DNA of 35,669 nt. It comes from Thomasclavelia sp. (GTDB lineage: Bacteria > Bacillota_I > Bacilli_A > Erysipelotrichales > Coprobacillaceae). The DNA lies in contig NZ_JAGHEW010000016.1 of the NCBI RefSeq assembly GCF_017889095.1, positions 1-35,669 of the forward strand, in the 5' to 3' direction. This document shows positions 33,826 to 35,669 of the stretch, piece after piece. The notes under the pieces are model-generated. The model saw only the letters and a list, made by a program, of their open reading frames with translations, ran no database searches and had not been told where the DNA came from. Each line of letters begins with the position of its first letter. Within the stretch, counting starts at the first letter, position 1. The translations under genes were made by a program, and so were the position numbers.

Positions 33826-34683
33826 ATGAAAAAAATATTAAATCAAACAATTGCAATAATTATTGGTAATTTTATTTTAGCGTTAGGTATTTGTGCTTTT
33901 ATTACACCAGCGGGCTTAATTACTGGTGGTGCTTCGGGAATTGGGATTGCCATTAAAGCTATAACCGGTCTTAATCTTTCTTATACAGTTTATGCGATTA
34001 ATATAATTATGTTTATTGTGGGGTATTTTTACTTAGGTAAAAAGTTTGCTTATGGAACATTATTAAGTACACTCATTTATCCAACATTTTTAGCAATCTT
34101 AGAAGGCTATGAGCCGCTTAGTCATATTACTAACGATATTTTATTATCATCATTATATGCTGGTTTATGTATTGGTATTGGCAGTGGACTAGTTTTTCGA
34201 GTTGGTGGCAGTACTGGGGGAATGGATATTCCACCTATGGTCTTAAATAAAAAAACGGGAATGTCATTAGCCTGGCTGATCAATATTTTTGATTGTTTAG
34301 TTTTGCTTATCCAGGTAATTGTTTGTCCAATTACCATTGAAGCAATCTTATATGGTGTTGCAGTTGTAATTGTAACAACAATCGTAATTGATCAAATGAT
34401 GATGCTTGGAGAAACGAAAGTTCAGGTAACCGTAATTTCGCCTAAATGGAAAGAGATTCGACAGATTGTTTTTGAAAATATTAATCGTGGCTGCACTTTA
34501 TTAAATATTACGACAGGTTATCAACAAAAAAACCAATATGCGGTAATGGCAGTAGTTTCTAAACGGGAATTGCATTTATTAAATGAAATGATCTTAGAAA
34601 TTGATCCAACTGCTTTTATCATCAGTAATATTACTCATAGTGTCAAAGGACGTGGATTTACTTTACCTTCGATTGATTTATAA
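33826..34683 (+). CDS. YitT-family membrane protein (DUF161 plus DUF2179)
   Basis: 285 residues. Five to six membrane helices (for example IAIIIGNFILALGICAFITPAGLITGG and ILLSSLYAGLCIGIGSGLVFRVGGSTGGMD) are followed by a soluble C-terminal DUF2179 domain (KVQVTVISPKWKEIRQIVFENINRGCTLLN, then VVSKRELHLLNEMILEIDPTAFI). The family is widespread in Firmicutes with no firmly known function; the soluble domain is PII/ferredoxin-like and may bind a ligand. AAGGAGG precedes the ATG, 10 bases after prfB, so it belongs to the secA-prfB transcript. Confidence 0.9.
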   Translation: MKKILNQTIAIIIGNFILALGICAFITPAGLITGGASGIGIAIKAITGLNLSYTVYAINIIMFIVGYFYLGKKFAYGTLLSTLIYPTFLAILEGYEPLSHITNDILLSSLYAGLCIGIGSGLVFRVGGSTGGMDIPPMVLNKKTGMSLAWLINIFDCLVLLIQVIVCPITIEAILYGVAVVIVTTIVIDQMMMLGETKVQVTVISPKWKEIRQIVFENINRGCTLLNITTGYQQKNQYAVMAVVSKRELHLLNEMILEIDPTAFIISNITHSVKGRGFTLPSIDL

Positions 34684-34685
34684 TT

Positions 34686-34710
34686 AGTGTTGATTAATAT
34701 CAGCACTTTT
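34686..34710 (+). terminator. Intrinsic terminator after the YitT gene
   Basis: A 9-bp stem (AGTGTTGAT / ATCAGCACT, one G-T pair) with a TAAT loop and TTTT. Confidence 0.75.
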
Positions 34711-34761
34711 AAAATTTTAAAAGTAAGAAAATTGTAGTAAAAGAAAGATAATTAGTAGCAG

Positions 34762-34804
34762 ATTAACTAAATAAAAAAGCAAATGATTTTATTATTTAGT
34801 TAAT
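34762..34804. repeat. 13-bp inverted repeat in an intergenic region
   Basis: ATTAACTAAATAA (34762-34774) and TTATTTAGTTAAT (34792-34804) are perfect inverted copies with a 17-base gap, in the 240 bases between the YitT gene and the zinc-ribbon gene. The sequence is all A/T except one C-G pair, so the RNA stem is weak. A TATAAT-like box follows near 34834. No gene is seen here. Confidence 0.5.
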
Positions 34805-34890
34805 TATCAATAAAAGATATTCCAGCCTATTTATATAATAAAAAGCTGCATATAAATATAAAAGTGCTGTTTTAAATGAGTAGACAAAAT

Positions 34891-34917
34891 AAAAAGAAAT
34901 CGTGCTGATTTCTTTTT
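34891..34917. terminator. Bidirectional terminator for the zinc-ribbon gene
   Basis: An 11-bp perfect stem (AAAAAGAAATC / GATTTCTTTTT) with a 5-base loop. It lies just past the stop of the minus-strand zinc-ribbon gene. Confidence 0.8.
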
Positions 34918-34925
34918 AGGGTTGA

Positions 34926-35129
34926 TTATTTATCTTGATTTTTTAAATCAATATAAAAATCAACATGGCCACAATTAGGGCAATAGCAGCTTTTTAGTTC
35001 ATAATTAGTCTTTTTTAAATCATCATTTTTAATGATTAATTCAAGATAACTCATGCTGGAAATGCCACTATCCTTAATAAAACAATTTGTTTTCAATTCA
35101 CTTTGGCACATTGGACATATTCTTTTCAT
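34926..35129 (-). CDS. Small zinc-ribbon protein, 67 residues
   Basis: The ORF track gives 99 residues, but the clear start is the ATG at 35129 with AGAGGTGA just upstream. The longer N-terminus is not needed. Two Cys pairs (RICPMCQSEL and CYCPNCGHVDF) make one zinc ribbon around a helical middle (SYLELIIKNDDLKKTN). It is cytosolic and resembles small zinc-ribbon proteins of Firmicutes annotated as nucleic-acid-binding; I know no tested function. It is a single-gene transcript divergent from ftsE. Confidence 0.75.
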   Translation of the reverse strand: MKRICPMCQSELKTNCFIKDSGISSMSYLELIIKNDDLKKTNYELKSCYCPNCGHVDFYIDLKNQDK

Positions 35130-35307
35130 ATTGTCACCTCTTTTCTTTATTGTAACAAAAATTAAGTGATAATGACAGTATTTATGCCCATATTTGTCAA
35201 AGTGTGCTATAATAACGTAGAGCAAAAAGGCTTAATGAAAATTGAATAGATGAAAACTGAATATATATTTAAGATAATGGAAAGGAGCAAGTCTAAACGG
35301 CAAAAAT

Positions 35308-35669
35308 ATGATAAAGCTTACAAATGTTACAAAAATTTATAAAACTGGTGTACGAGCCTTAAATGATGTTAATTTAACGATTGATCCTGGTGAATTTGTT
35401 TATGTTATCGGGACAACAGGATCAGGTAAATCTACTTTTATTAAGTTGTTATATCGAGAAGAAAAAGTTACTTCTGGTAGAGTTGAAGTAGCTGGGCAAG
35501 ATGTTTCTAAATTAAAAAATCGCAAAGTTCCTTATTTTCGTCGCAATATTGGAGTAGTTTTTCAAAACTTTAGATTGTTGCCTAAAAAAACAGTTTTTGA
35601 AAATGTTGCTTTTGCCTTAGAAGTAATAGATACACCTAGAGCTGAAATTCGTCAGCGGGTACGGGCAAC
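35308..35669 (+). CDS. ftsE: Cell-division ABC transporter ATPase FtsE, 3'-partial
   Basis: The frame from the ATG at 35308 runs off the window end, which is why the ORF track misses it. It reads MIKLTNVTKIYKTGVRALND, then the Walker A GTTGSGKST, FIKLLYREE, and the Q-loop VVFQNFRLLP with the FtsE-typical LLPKKTVFENVAFALE. FtsE with FtsX controls peptidoglycan hydrolases during division or elongation; ftsX would follow outside. The ribosome site is unclear: AAAGGAG lies 20 bases before the ATG, farther than normal, and no nearer in-frame start exists. An extended -10 (TGCTATAAT) near 35207-35215 is a likely promoter. Confidence 0.92.
   Translation, partial: MIKLTNVTKIYKTGVRALNDVNLTIDPGEFVYVIGTTGSGKSTFIKLLYREEKVTSGRVEVAGQDVSKLKNRKVPYFRRNIGVVFQNFRLLPKKTVFENVAFALEVIDTPRAEIRQRVRA

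Noticed and set aside
34926-35225. The longer 99-residue form of the zinc-ribbon protein
   Set aside because: The ATG at 35129 has a strong ribosome site and begins the zinc ribbon at once; the upstream part looks like untranslated leader.
35250-35341. A 30-codon ORF overlapping the ftsE start
   Set aside because: It has no ribosome site and overlaps ftsE in another frame; the FtsE frame is clearly the coding one.

Overview
The window is AT-rich, densely coded chromosome of a low-GC Gram-positive bacterium. Gene content (glycogen branching enzyme, glycogen phosphorylase, type I pullulanase, pth-mfd, comFA/comFC, secA-prfB, ftsE, DegV, YitT, LuxS) and strong AGGAGG-type ribosome binding sites fit a gut Firmicute. 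My best guess is Erysipelotrichia (the Coprobacillus / Erysipelatoclostridium group). That placement is an inference from gene content and composition, because no rRNA is present.

Layout. 1-2270: end of an ABC-2-like permease, a 409-base stretch without a convincing gene, and an ImmA/IrrE-type metalloprotease gene broken by a stop codon, followed by a small ORF. 2269-3472 (minus): a LytTR-type regulator and a membrane protein. 3645-6018: OmpR-family response regulator and histidine kinase. 6094-7563: GH1 6-phospho-beta-glucosidase. 7697-9531: DUF3737 beta-helix-like protein and a LysR regulator. 9532-9854: regulatory region with a perfect cre site. 9855-17297: glgB, glgP, a Cof-type HAD phosphatase and pulA, together a glycogen branching and breakdown block. 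17311-21305: pth and mfd, with mfd interrupted in its DEEQ box. 21396-22985: TetR regulator, SAM methyltransferase and a DtxR-like HTH protein, with two matching palindromic operators. 22999-24105 (minus): dUTPase-like protein and YigZ. 24200-25514: DegV and a frameshifted luxS. 25538-27091 (minus): ClC transporter. 27198-27653: MarR. 27695-29427 (minus): comFC and comFA. 29697-35669: cold shock protein, secA, prfB, YitT, a small zinc ribbon (minus), and the start of ftsE.

How the genes work together. GlgB makes alpha-1,6 branches, GlgP releases glucose-1-phosphate, and the pullulanase debranches. A perfect CcpA cre sequence lies upstream of the glgB -10 box, so carbon catabolite control is likely. 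The TetR gene and the methyltransferase gene carry nearly identical 17-bp palindromes, which indicates a small self-regulated module.

The most notable observations are: (i) three genes (immA-like, mfd, luxS) each broken by one point change while the rest of the reading frame is intact; (ii) a prfB with no programmed frameshift but with a perfect 10-bp hairpin inside its first 15 codons; (iii) a SecA with an N-terminal extension of about 65 residues and no C-terminal zinc motif; (iv) the paired TetR operators; (v) a terminator-like hairpin inside the start of mfd; (vi) a tandem repeat overlapping the pulA -35 box. I found no CRISPR array, rRNA, tRNA or insertion sequence. I did not find a clearly new multi-gene system.
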